Of a DNA stretch of 64,000 nt, positions 27,562 to 36,732 are shown piece after piece. The position numbers were made by a program, and so were the translations under genes. A model generated the notes under the pieces. It was not told where the DNA came from. It searched no databases and worked only from the letters and a program-made list of their open reading frames with translations. Source of the stretch: Pasteurella multocida subsp. multocida OH4807 (GTDB lineage Bacteria; Pseudomonadota; Gammaproteobacteria; Enterobacterales; Pasteurellaceae); the NCBI GenBank assembly GCA_000973525.1, contig CP004391.1, positions 434,001 to 498,000 on the forward strand, in the 5' to 3' direction. How positions within the stretch are numbered: the stretch's first letter is position 1; each line of letters opens with the position of its first letter.

Positions 27562-29952
27562 ATGGATGCTCAACATACCTTTAGAAAAAAACTTATCGCC
27601 ATATTAGTTTGTGCCGCTGTCGCACCTGTTTACGCAGAAACCGTCGAAAAAGCGCAAACGAAAGAAAAAAATATGTTAACTGAAATCGTTGTATATGGAG
27701 ATCAGAACCAATCCATGTCATCCACACAAAGTGTGACCCAAGATGACATCAAAAAAGCGCCTGTCACGAATGGCAATATGACGGATTATTTACGTTCTAA
27801 TCCACATGTACGCTATGAATACAGCGACCAAAATAGCTTCCAACGTGGCGAAATCAAACCTGACAATATTTCAATTAATGGTGCAGATTATAACCAAACC
27901 ACATTTTTCGTTGATAACGTGAATGTTAACAATGATATGGGATTGGGCAGTGACCTTTTTGATGGCACCATGGCAACGGTTCCACTTGCCAACCATTCAC
28001 AAGCCTATTTTTTTGATGCGAATCTCCTCTCATCTATTGTGGTTCACGATAGTAATGTCTCGGCCAGTTTAGGGGGGTTCTCTGGCGGAGCCGTTGTAGC
28101 AAAAACGAAACAATATGATGGCAAAGATCGCATTAAGCTCAGTTATCGGACAACTGACTCATCTTGGGCAAAATTCAACGTTGAAGAGAAAGATGTAGAG
28201 CGTTTTAAAAAAGCGGTTCCTGAAGGTTCGATTGCTGAATTTCAACCTAAATATGCTAAACATTTCGTGAATATCATGGCAGAAAAGGGATTGGGTGAAA
28301 ATTTAGGTGCCGTGATTGGCTTCAGTCGTAGAGCATCGGATATCCAGCAATCGCGCCAAATTAATCCACAGGGTGATCGCGATAATCAAACTCATTCTCG
28401 CCGTTCCGATAATGCGTTACTTAATTTTAATTTAACGCCTAACGATCAACACCGCTTTGAATTGGGGTTACGTTATTCTGATTATCGTGAACGAAAATTT
28501 TATGCCACAAATATTGACAGTAATGTGTATGACTACCACAGTGCTTACGGTGCTACACTTTCTTGGGTTAATGCTCTTCAATCTGGGGTATTAACCTCAA
28601 CCTTGGCTTACGATCACTTTAAAGACAAAAGAACAGCGCCTTCTACACATATGAAAACGATCATTGTTGATGACAATGAATACACGTTGGGTAGTATGGG
28701 GAACAGCCAATTAAATCAAAAAAACACTCATTTTTCCCTTGAATATGCCATCAATCCATTTGATACTGGTGCATTTAACCATTCCGTCTCTTTAGGAGGG
28801 ATTTTTCAACATACAGCATACCGTTTTAACCGTGATGCTGATGCCTTAGGGGAAATTATCACTCAAATTGATCTGGGTATGGATTTAGATGGCGACGGCA
28901 AAAATGATATATTCGAAAACAAATCCAGCAATGTTGCCCGAAAAGGCACGGTGAAAACGCACTATCAAAATCTAGCATTCTATGCGGAAGATTTAATAAC
29001 GTGGAAAAATCTAGAATTTCGTGCGGGTCTACGTGTTGAGCGAGACGATTATTTAAAAAACACCAATATTGCGCCAAGAACCGTATTACGTTATAAACCT
29101 TTTGAATCAACCGCTCTGAGCGTAGGTTGGAACCGTTACTATGGTCGCTCCTTTGCTTCAATGAAATTATCTGAGGGCATATTTAAACTGGATGGGCATG
29201 ACACTTTCCGATACAAAGATACTCGTTCGTTTAAAACCCCTCACTCTGATGAATTAAGTTTTGGGATAGAACAAACGCTTTCACCTTTCACCGTAAATCT
29301 AAAATATATTTTACGTAATAATAAACAACGCATTGTTTTACAAGAAAAAGAAATGTTAGATGCACAAGGTGAAATGCAAAAAGTCAGATTTTACCAACGC
29401 GGCAAAGACTACAAAGCCAATGTACTCACTTTACAAGTGACCCCGCTTGATGCATGGGAATTGGGGCTTACTCGTTGGCATACCTCATTTGCTTTTGATT
29501 GGCTAGATACCAAAGCCATCGATTATGGTCGAGGTTATGATGCCTCATCACTTGTTATCTTAGATGGTAAGTTAATGACCTATGAACAAATGTTAAAAAA
29601 AGTGAATGCTTATAAAGAAGATTGGGGCGCGCGTTTAAGCATTGATATGTTTGTACCAACTCTTGATTTTACTTGGGCAAATACACTTTATGTCAAGGCT
29701 CCAACAACGTTAACAGAATATATTGGTGGAACGCCAGAAGCTTATCGTAGCTATAATTATGGTACACATACACAATGGGATACGAGCTTCCGCTGGCAAC
29801 CCACTGTGGCAGAAAAACATCGTCCTTATATCAAGCTAGATGTGCTGAATGTGTTAAACAAAACACGTAAAGGCGCTGGTCCTAACGGACAAGATTTGGG
29901 TATCTACACCCCTGGGCGTGAATTTTGGCTCGAGCTAGGCTACGAGTTTTAA
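27562..29952 (+). CDS. TonB-dependent outer-membrane receptor, YddB/FusA-like
   Basis: A 796-residue outer-membrane importer. It has a signal peptide (cleavage likely after A25), a TonB-box-like EIVVYG at 41-46, a plug domain to about residue 180 (LRSNPHVRYEYSD, ISINGADYNQTTFFVD, GGFSGGAVVAKT), a 22-strand-type barrel and a terminal Phe. Several plug and barrel stretches recall E. coli YddB: NGNxxDxLRxNPxVR, a SQxYxxDxxLL segment and NRYYGxS/N. A Fur box overlaps its promoter, so iron-starvation induction is expected. It is followed by a PqqL-type M16 protease gene, the partner typical of protease-associated import systems (ferredoxin importer FusA with FusC). The substrate is unknown. Confidence 0.88.
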   Translation: MDAQHTFRKKLIAILVCAAVAPVYAETVEKAQTKEKNMLTEIVVYGDQNQSMSSTQSVTQDDIKKAPVTNGNMTDYLRSNPHVRYEYSDQNSFQRGEIKPDNISINGADYNQTTFFVDNVNVNNDMGLGSDLFDGTMATVPLANHSQAYFFDANLLSSIVVHDSNVSASLGGFSGGAVVAKTKQYDGKDRIKLSYRTTDSSWAKFNVEEKDVERFKKAVPEGSIAEFQPKYAKHFVNIMAEKGLGENLGAVIGFSRRASDIQQSRQINPQGDRDNQTHSRRSDNALLNFNLTPNDQHRFELGLRYSDYRERKFYATNIDSNVYDYHSAYGATLSWVNALQSGVLTSTLAYDHFKDKRTAPSTHMKTIIVDDNEYTLGSMGNSQLNQKNTHFSLEYAINPFDTGAFNHSVSLGGIFQHTAYRFNRDADALGEIITQIDLGMDLDGDGKNDIFENKSSNVARKGTVKTHYQNLAFYAEDLITWKNLEFRAGLRVERDDYLKNTNIAPRTVLRYKPFESTALSVGWNRYYGRSFASMKLSEGIFKLDGHDTFRYKDTRSFKTPHSDELSFGIEQTLSPFTVNLKYILRNNKQRIVLQEKEMLDAQGEMQKVRFYQRGKDYKANVLTLQVTPLDAWELGLTRWHTSFAFDWLDTKAIDYGRGYDASSLVILDGKLMTYEQMLKKVNAYKEDWGARLSIDMFVPTLDFTWANTLYVKAPTTLTEYIGGTPEAYRSYNYGTHTQWDTSFRWQPTVAEKHRPYIKLDVLNVLNKTRKGAGPNGQDLGIYTPGREFWLELGYEF

Positions 29953-29988
29953 TGCCAGTTTTAATTTAGCTTGTTTTATTCAACATGT

Positions 29989-30028
29989 AATCTACGTATT
30001 ATTTCTATAATACGTAGATTTTATTTTC
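29989..30028 (+). terminator. Terminator between receptor and protease gene
   Basis: A 13-bp perfect stem AATCTACGTATTA / TAATACGTAGATT with a 6-base loop, followed by a T-rich run, in the 95-base gap. The protease is therefore either expressed by read-through or has its own promoter in the last 20 bases, which I cannot see. Confidence 0.8.
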
Positions 30029-30059
30029 TGTTGCTTAGGTAAAAATAATGAAAAAACTC

Positions 30060-30068
30060 ACCGCACTT
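30060..30068 (-). repeat. USS in the signal-peptide region of the M16 gene
   Basis: Exact ACCGCACTT; read as Thr-Ala-Leu in the signal peptide. Confidence 0.85.
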
Positions 30069-30588
30069 TTTGCTGCCCTGTTCTTTTTGTTTTCTTGTCA
30101 TTCAACTACACCAACTCACGCTGAACGACTTCCCTTTGATCCTCATATTCAACATGGGAAACTAGAAAATGGTTTGACTTATTATGTTGTGCAAAACACT
30201 GACCCAGCTAATCGAGTCTATATTCGCTTAGTAGTTAATGCTGGCTCCATGCATGAAGATGATGATCAAAAGGCATTGCACATTTAGTTGAGCACATGGC
30301 ATTTAATGGGTCGAAAAAATTTCCTGAAAATCAAATCATTGCCGCGTTAGAAAAATTAGGCATGAAATTCGCGCGCGATATCAATGCCTTCACAGACTTC
30401 GAAAATACCGTTTATACCCTCAATTTAGATAAGAATGATCCAGAAAGCTTGCGTTTAGCATTTGATGTATTAAACGAGTGGATGCATCATTTAACGATTT
30501 TACAACAAGATTTAGACAATGAACGAGGAATTGTCCAGGAAGAATGGCGCCGCCGTTTAAGCCCTATGTTGCGTTTAGGTGACAAAAA

Positions 30589-30597
30589 AAGTGCGGT
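30589..30597 (+). repeat. USS in the M16 protease gene
   Basis: Exact AAGTGCGGT, encoding Ser-Ala-Val. Confidence 0.85.
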
Positions 30598-31737
30598 AGA
30601 AATGGCTGGTTCTCGTTATGTGTTACGCGATCCAATTGGTGATATGAATATTATTCGCACAATTTCCAGACAACGTGTTGCTGATTTTTACCATAAGTGG
30701 TACCGACCAGATAATATGTCAGTGATTATCGTCGGGGATATTCAGCCAAAACAGATCACAACATTATTAAAAACACAGTTGAACACGGTGAATCCGATCA
30801 GTTCGACACCATTACAAAAAATTGATTTTTCTATCCCGTTAGTAAACCAATGGCGACTTGCTAGTGTTTCAGAAAAAGGCACACACATCCCCACTCTTGA
30901 ACTCAGTTTTTTTGAAACATTTCATGAAAAAAACACTCTGACCTCATATAAACAAGACTTGATTCAGCAAATTTTGATGAGATTAATCAATCTCCGTCTA
31001 CAAAAATGGGAACACGTCGACAAACAACAGGTTGAATCAGCTAACTTTTATCGGACGCATTTAGGTAAAGAAACAATACAAAATATTTTCTTACTACAAC
31101 TGTTTGATACAGACTATCAACGTGTCACGCAATCCCTCTTTAAATTCATTGCTGAAATTCAACAACATGGTTTTTCAGCACAAGAATTTCAACAAGAAAT
31201 TGATCGTCTAGTCCAATTGAACGAAAAACAACGCGATATAAAATCAGGTAGTCTCAAAATCGCTGACGATTTAATCGTAGCGGCGGCGAATAATCAAACT
31301 GTATTGAGCCAACAAGATCGTTATCGTTTGAATCAGCGCTTTTTAAAGGAAATCACACAGCAGGATATTCAAGATCAATTTGCACAATTATTAAACATTA
31401 ATGCCAAATTGTTATTAATTACTCAACCCTATCCCGCCCCGCCTCTTCCTCTTAAATTAAAGGAAGTGGAGAACATGTGGAAACAAACGATTACGACGCC
31501 ACAACGTAGTTGGGCACTCGAGAAACAACACGCACAGATGCCAACAATGCACATTGCTAGTGGTGAAATCACGAAACAGCGATATTGGTCAAAAGGCGAT
31601 ATTACTGAATACCGATTATCAAATGGTAGTAAATTAATTTACCATTATAGTGATAAAACCCCTAATCAAGTCTATTTCAAAGCGATGACGGCAGGGGGAT
31701 TGCGTACAGTTCCGCCCAAAGACTACCATTTGTTCAA

Positions 31738-31746
31738 AAGTGCGGT
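31738..31746 (+). repeat. USS in the M16 protease gene, second internal copy
   Basis: Exact AAGTGCGGT, again encoding Ser-Ala-Val. Confidence 0.85.
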
Positions 31747-32824
31747 GACATTAACCGATGATTCAGGTATCGGCTCTCTCAGCTTATCAGATATCAATCA
31801 ATTATTTAGCCAAAGTCCAATTGCTTTAGCCACCCTTGTTGATGACTATAAGCAAGGGTTCACCGCTGTAGGAAAAACGCATCAACTTGCGGATTTGTTA
31901 ACACTCTTTCGCTTGAAATTACAAGGAACGGCAGTTTTAGACTCAGCACTCGCACGCTACAAAAAAGAAACACAAGAATATTTTCGTCATATTGATCAAG
32001 AAACCGCATTTATGCAAAAAATCAACCAATGGCGTTACCCCAATATTGAAACGGTCTACAGTGCAGATCCTAAATCACTGCTCTCTTTTTCAGCTAAACA
32101 ACTCACGGATTACTACCAGCAGGCAATATTAGGCAAAACTGACTTTACCTACTTCATTATTGGTGATATTCGTCAACAAGAGGTAGAAAAACTTGCTCGT
32201 AACTACCTTGCTTCTGTTCCTGTTCATACTCAAGTTAGACCAGCTTATCCTGTTTCACCTCATATTCCTCAAAAGCCACTTGTCATGCATGGCTTAAGTG
32301 AGCCGCGCGCAGAAGTAGAAATTTACCTTACTTCTCCAAATCCATGGCAACCTGAACTCCAGTATCAATTGGATTTATTAGGCGATGTGATACAAGAAAA
32401 ACTGCGTGTCGCGTTACGAGAACAAGCTTCTGGTATTTATGCGGTAAATAGTTGGTTCGGACAAGAAAAAGAACAACATTATATAGAAGGTAAAATTGAA
32501 TTTAGCTGTGCCCCCGAGCGCGTTGAGGAATTAACCCAACAAACCTATCATATTCTTGACCAAATGAGACGAGAAGGCGTAGATAGCACTTTGCTCGAGA
32601 AAAAAGTGGGTGAAAAACAGACTCAAATCAAACAGCAATTTGATTCGCTATTATCTGTTGCCAGCCTGATTGAACAAAGTTTCTGGCAAACCAATAGTCC
32701 CGATAGTGTCTATCTTTATCAACAGTTAGCACAACTTTCACAAAAAGATAAAATTGATCGACTTGCTGAAAAAGTCTTGCAGCCCTCTGCTCGCTTTCAA
32801 GCTATATTAAAACCTTAATCAACG

Positions 32825-32856
32825 AGACCGCGCTTTAGTTAAGCGAAGTGCGGTCT
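32825..32856. terminator. Hairpin after the M16 gene, containing a USS
   Basis: AGACCGC / GCGGTCT outer stem with an inner GCTT / AAGC stem; the right arm carries a USS. No U-tract follows on the + strand, so a terminator role is only likely from position. Confidence 0.4.
32846..32854 (+). repeat. USS downstream of the M16 gene
   Basis: Exact AAGTGCGGT within the 3' hairpin. Confidence 0.85.
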
Positions 32857-32976
32857 AAACCAATAAAATTTCAATTTTTCTGTTCCAATTGCAAAAATCC
32901 TTTCTTTTTTCGAATTTTATTCTAAAAATTTACATTCAAATTCCAAATTACGCACCATATGCTAAACTGCTCTGCT

Positions 32977-32982
32977 TATAAT
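32977..32982 (+). promoter_or_regulatory. Likely arcB -10 element
   Basis: A perfect TATAAT 96 bases before the arcB start, with no clear -35. A weak ARG-box-like sequence (AAAAT-N4-ATTCA, 32925-32938; 8 of 10) lies upstream, and a 7-bp palindrome CATAAGT / ACTTATG (33015-33032) lies in the leader. The activator, if any, is not visible. Confidence 0.4.
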
Positions 32983-33077
32983 AGCGACCATGCGTAAGCT
33001 GTTGTATATCAAGGCATAAGTGAATACTTATGTCGTCTTTCCAAACACTCATTAGGTTCAAAACAAGGAGAAGTATT

Positions 33078-34082
33078 ATGGCTTTTAATCTTAAAAACAG
33101 ACATTTGTTGAGTTTAGTCAATCACACTGAGCGTGAGATCAAATATTTGCTAGACTTATCCCGTGATTTAAAACGCGCAAAATATGCAGGGACAGAACAA
33201 CAAAAATTAAAAGGAAAAAACATTGCTCTTATCTTTGAAAAAACCTCTACTCGTACGCGTTGCGCATTTGAAGTAGCAGCTTATGATCAAGGCGCAAACG
33301 TCACTTATATCGACCCAACCTCTTCACAAATCGGTCATAAAGAAAGTATGAAAGATACAGCCCGTGTTCTTGGTCGCATGTACGATGCAATTGAATATCG
33401 TGGCTTCAAACAATCAGTTGTTGATGAATTAGCAGAATATGCTGGCGTACCTGTATTTAATGGGCTAACAGATGAGTTTCACCCGACTCAAATGTTAGCT
33501 GATGTGTTAACAATGATCGAAAACTGTGACAAACCATTAAGTGAGATCAAATACGTTTATATTGGTGATGCTCGCAATAATATGGGTAACTCACTCTTAC
33601 TCATCGGTGCAAAATTAGGTATGGACGTTCGTATCTGTGGCCCTAAAGCATTGTTACCAGATGCTGAACTTGTTGAAATGTGCCAAAAATTCGCAAAAGA
33701 AAGTGGTGCAAGAATCACAGTGACTGATGATATTGATAAAGCCGTGAAAGAGGTGGACTTCGTTCATACTGACGTCTGGGTATCAATGGGTGAACCGCTT
33801 GAAAGCTGGGGGGAGCGTATTAAATTATTATTACCTTACCAAGTAACCCCTGAATTAATGAAACGCACTGGCAATCCAAAAGTGAAATTTATGCACTGCT
33901 TACCAGCGTTCCACAATAGTGAAACCAAAGTTGGCCGTCAAATCGCTGAAAAATACCCAGAGCTCGCTAATGGTATTGAAGTGACTGAAGATGTCTTTGA
34001 ATCACCAATGAATGTGGCTTTCGAGCAAGCAGAAAACCGTATGCATACGATTAAAGCCGTACTTTATTCTAGCTTAATCTAA
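33078..34082 (+). CDS. arcB: Ornithine carbamoyltransferase, catabolic type
   Basis: Interconverts ornithine plus carbamoyl phosphate with citrulline plus phosphate. From the ATG at 33078 (after aaggag; the open frame starts at 33030) it has 334 residues. The carbamoyl-phosphate motif STRTR is near residue 56, HPTQ near 134 and the ornithine-binding HCLP near 273. It is followed by arcC and a YfcC-type transporter, which points to the catabolic (citrulline to ATP) direction. No arginine deiminase (arcA) gene adjoins it. The same gene could also serve arginine synthesis together with argG and argA in this window. Confidence 0.93.
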   Translation: MAFNLKNRHLLSLVNHTEREIKYLLDLSRDLKRAKYAGTEQQKLKGKNIALIFEKTSTRTRCAFEVAAYDQGANVTYIDPTSSQIGHKESMKDTARVLGRMYDAIEYRGFKQSVVDELAEYAGVPVFNGLTDEFHPTQMLADVLTMIENCDKPLSEIKYVYIGDARNNMGNSLLLIGAKLGMDVRICGPKALLPDAELVEMCQKFAKESGARITVTDDIDKAVKEVDFVHTDVWVSMGEPLESWGERIKLLLPYQVTPELMKRTGNPKVKFMHCLPAFHNSETKVGRQIAEKYPELANGIEVTEDVFESPMNVAFEQAENRMHTIKAVLYSSLI

Positions 34083-34098
34083 TTATTAGGAGGCTATG

Positions 34099-35028
34099 AT
34101 GAGAATTGTTATTGCATTAGGTGGTAACGCACTTCTTCGTCGTGGTGAACCACTTACAGCAGAAAATCAACGCCAAAATGTACGCATTGCTTGTGAACAA
34201 ATCGCAAAAATTTGGCCAAACAATGAATTAGTGATCGCTCACGGTAATGGACCACAAGTTGGCTTATTGGCATTACAAGGTGCAGCTTACAAAGATGTGC
34301 CTACCTATCCTTTAGATGTATTAGGTGCTGAATCCGTTGGGATGATTGGTTATATGATTCAACAAGAATTAGGTAACTTAGTGCCTTTTGAAGTGCCGTT
34401 TGCAACGCTACTCTCACAAGTTGAAGTAGATAAAAATGACCCTGCCTTCAAAAATCCAACTAAGCCAATTGGTCCAGTTTACAGCAAGGAAGAAGCAGAA
34501 AAATTAGCCGCAGAGAAAGGATGGTCAATTGCACAAGATGGCGATAAATATCGTCGCGTAGTGCCAAGCCCATTACCAAAACGTATTTTTGAAATTCGTC
34601 CAGTAAAATGGTTACTTGAAAAAGGTAGTATCGTTATCTGCGCAGGTGGTGGCGGTATTCCAACATACTATGATGAACAAAATAATCTCTGTGGTGTAGA
34701 AGCGGTAATAGATAAGGATCTCTGTTCTGCATTACTCGCTGAAAATCTTGACTCTGATCTATTCATTATTGCGACAGACGTGTCTGCCGTCTTCTTAGAT
34801 TGGGGCAAAGAAACACAAAAAGCGATTGCAACAGCGCCTCCTGAAGCAATCGAAAGCATTGGTTTCGCTTCAGGTTCAATGGGACCAAAAGTCCAAGCCG
34901 CAGTGAATTTTGTAAAAAATACAGGCAAAGACGCTGTGATTGGTTCGCTTTCCGATATTGTAGATATTGTCAAAGGCAAAGCTGGTACTCGCATTACAAC
35001 GAAAGCAAAAGACATTACCTACTATTAA
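34099..35028 (+). CDS. arcC: Carbamate kinase
   Basis: Transfers phosphate from carbamoyl phosphate to ADP, making ATP in fermentative arginine/citrulline breakdown. The 309-residue protein is an amino-acid-kinase fold enzyme: [15 protein letters not shown] at the start, [11 protein letters not shown] near residue 49, and CAGGGGIP near 180. Two adjacent ATGs exist (34096 and 34099); the second is 5 bases from the aggagg site and preferred. It lies 13-16 bases after arcB. Confidence 0.96.
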   Translation: MRIVIALGGNALLRRGEPLTAENQRQNVRIACEQIAKIWPNNELVIAHGNGPQVGLLALQGAAYKDVPTYPLDVLGAESVGMIGYMIQQELGNLVPFEVPFATLLSQVEVDKNDPAFKNPTKPIGPVYSKEEAEKLAAEKGWSIAQDGDKYRRVVPSPLPKRIFEIRPVKWLLEKGSIVICAGGGGIPTYYDEQNNLCGVEAVIDKDLCSALLAENLDSDLFIIATDVSAVFLDWGKETQKAIATAPPEAIESIGFASGSMGPKVQAAVNFVKNTGKDAVIGSLSDIVDIVKGKAGTRITTKAKDITYY

Positions 35029-35039
35029 GGTAGTCAAAT

Positions 35040-35074
35040 GGAATACGCTTTAAGTAGCTAATAAAGCGTATTCC
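35040..35074. other. 13-bp hairpin between arcC and yfcC
   Basis: Perfect stem GGAATACGCTTTA / TAAAGCGTATTCC with a 9-base loop, 12 bases after the arcC stop. No U-tract follows, so it is more likely an mRNA stability or processing element than a full terminator. Confidence 0.6.
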
Positions 35075-35106
35075 GCTAAAGGTAGCTGTAAATAAAGGAG
35101 TATATT

Positions 35107-36633
35107 ATGGGAAATCCAAACAAAAAAACATTTAACTTTCCCTCAGCATTTTCAATTTTATTCATCATATTGATTATCGCTGTCGGTCTGACTTGGCTCG
35201 TTCCAGCGGGTTCGTATTCCAAATTAACCTATAATTCAGCTGATAATGTATTCGTTGTTAAGACTTATCAACAACCAGACAAAATTCTCCCTGCCACAAA
35301 AGAGTCGTTAGATAACTTAAATGTCAAAATTGAATTAAATAACTTCCTTGAAGGCACAATTAAAAAACCTATCGCCATTCCAGGTACTTATCAACGTGTA
35401 GAACAAAACCCAAAAAGTTTACAAGACATCACGAAAAGTATGGTTCACGGGACGATTGAAGCTGCCGATGTAATGGTCTTCATCTTCGTACTTGGTGGTA
35501 TGATCGGAGTTATTAATAAAACCGGTTCTTTTAATGCAGGTTTAGGTGCATTAGCCAATCGAACAAAAGGAAATGAGTTCTTTATTGTATTTGCCGTTTC
35601 ATTTTTGATGATGGTTGGTGGTACTACTTGTGGTATTGAAGAAGAAGCCGTTGCTTTCTATCCTATCCTTGTTCCAGTATTTGTTGCTCTCGGATATGAT
35701 GCCATCGTTTGTGTTGGTGCAATATTCCTCGCTGCGTCTATGGGTACAGCATTCTCAACAATCAACCCATTCTCCGTTGTTATTGCCTCAAATGCTGCGG
35801 GTATTCCGTTCACTGAAGGTATCGCTTGGCGTTTTGGTGGCTTAATCGCTGGTTTCATCTGTGTTGTGGTTTATCTCTACTGGTACTGTAAAAAAATCAA
35901 AGCCGATCCAAAAGCTTCATATGTTTATGATGATAGAGAAGAATTCCTCAATAAATATATGAAAAATATCGATACAAATGCGATTCAAGAATTCACTGCA
36001 AGAAGAAAAATTATCTTAGTCTTATTCTGTGTATCATTCTTCTTAATGGTATGGGGCGTAATGTTTGGTGGATGGTGGTTCCCTGAAATGGCAGCTTCTT
36101 TCCTTGCCATTACGATCTTCATCATGCTGATTTCTAAACTGACTGAAAAAGAAATCGTTAATGCTTTTACAGAAGGAGCCTCTGAATTAGTCGGTGTATC
36201 ATTGATTATTGGTTTGGCTCGTGGTGTTAACCTCGTGCTAGAACAAGGTATGATTTCTGATACAATCCTTGCTTATGCGTCTGAGTTAGCCTCTGGTGTA
36301 CCAGGTAGCGTATTTATCCTTGCCCAACTTGTGATCTTCATTTTCTTAGGTCTCATTGTTCCATCTTCATCAGGTTTAGCAGTACTCGCAATGCCAATTA
36401 TGGCGCCACTGGCAGATACTGTAGGTATTCCAAGACACATTGTGGTTTCCGCTTATAACTGGGGACAATATGCAATGCTCTTTTTGGCACCAACTGGATT
36501 AGTATTGGTTACCTTACAAATGTTGAACATTCCATTTAACAAATGGGTCAGATTTGTTCTACCGATGATTGGTTGTCTATTAGTTATCGCCTCAATCCTA
36601 TTGGTCATCCAAGTTTCACTCTATAGTGTCTAA
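35107..36633 (+). CDS. yfcC: YfcC-family amino-acid (arginine/ornithine-type) transporter
   Basis: A 508-residue inner-membrane protein with about 12 helices and a periplasmic insert near residues 45-110. Its segments GGTTCGIEEEAVAFYPILVPVF and SSSGLAVLAMPIMAPLAD mark the YfcC / C4-dicarboxylate-anaerobic-carrier group. In this operon position (arcB-arcC-yfcC) it probably exchanges arginine or citrulline for ornithine, the job done by ArcD elsewhere. That substrate is inferred from context only. A good aaggag site precedes the start. Confidence 0.85.
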   Translation: MGNPNKKTFNFPSAFSILFIILIIAVGLTWLVPAGSYSKLTYNSADNVFVVKTYQQPDKILPATKESLDNLNVKIELNNFLEGTIKKPIAIPGTYQRVEQNPKSLQDITKSMVHGTIEAADVMVFIFVLGGMIGVINKTGSFNAGLGALANRTKGNEFFIVFAVSFLMMVGGTTCGIEEEAVAFYPILVPVFVALGYDAIVCVGAIFLAASMGTAFSTINPFSVVIASNAAGIPFTEGIAWRFGGLIAGFICVVVYLYWYCKKIKADPKASYVYDDREEFLNKYMKNIDTNAIQEFTARRKIILVLFCVSFFLMVWGVMFGGWWFPEMAASFLAITIFIMLISKLTEKEIVNAFTEGASELVGVSLIIGLARGVNLVLEQGMISDTILAYASELASGVPGSVFILAQLVIFIFLGLIVPSSSGLAVLAMPIMAPLADTVGIPRHIVVSAYNWGQYAMLFLAPTGLVLVTLQMLNIPFNKWVRFVLPMIGCLLVIASILLVIQVSLYSV

Positions 36634-36649
36634 TAGATTTATTTTTTCA

Positions 36650-36687
36650 AAGGCTGTCATCGATCACAGATTTTACATGACAGCCTT
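36650..36687. terminator. Hairpin after yfcC
   Basis: An 11-bp perfect stem AAGGCTGTCAT / ATGACAGCCTT with a 16-base loop, but no U-tract. Possible end of the arcBC-yfcC transcript or an operator for the regulator downstream. Confidence 0.45.
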
Positions 36688-36695
36688 GCTATACT
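36687..36695 (+). promoter_or_regulatory. Extended -10 of the Lrp/AsnC gene
   Basis: TGC-TATACT, 38 bases before the start codon; it begins at the last base of the preceding hairpin. Confidence 0.4.
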
Positions 36696-36732
36696 AAAAA
36701 CGCACAAGTGGATGTAATATAAAGGTTGGATT

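Larger units (their letters stand above)
30048..32818 (+). pseudogene. PqqL/FusC-type M16 zinc protease, frameshifted
   Basis: Two reading frames make one M16 (insulinase-family) protease of about 924 residues. The first 79 codons (30048-30287) encode a lipoprotein-like signal (L-F-S-C at residues 14-17) and the start of the first M16 domain, and end in TAG. The second frame continues as GIAHLVEHMAFNGS from 30272, and its first Met is at 30296. The zinc motif HxxEH (HLVEH) and the distal Glu in ERGIVQEEWRRR are in the second frame. One base is missing in the AAAA at 30268-30271: five A would restore the frame. Restart at 30296 would lose HxxEH, so the sequence as given encodes no active protease. 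A real mutation, strain polymorphism or assembly error are all possible. Confidence 0.85.

Noticed and set aside
30267..30275. Programmed -1 frameshift as an explanation for the split M16 gene
   Set aside because: The site CAA AAG GCA does not allow good re-pairing of the P-site tRNA (CAA to TCA) and there is no evident stimulatory structure. A one-base deletion is simpler.
32911..32938. ArgR operator upstream of arcB
   Set aside because: The only candidate is an 8/10 single box with a degenerate left half and no second box at 21 bases, so ArgR control is not supported.
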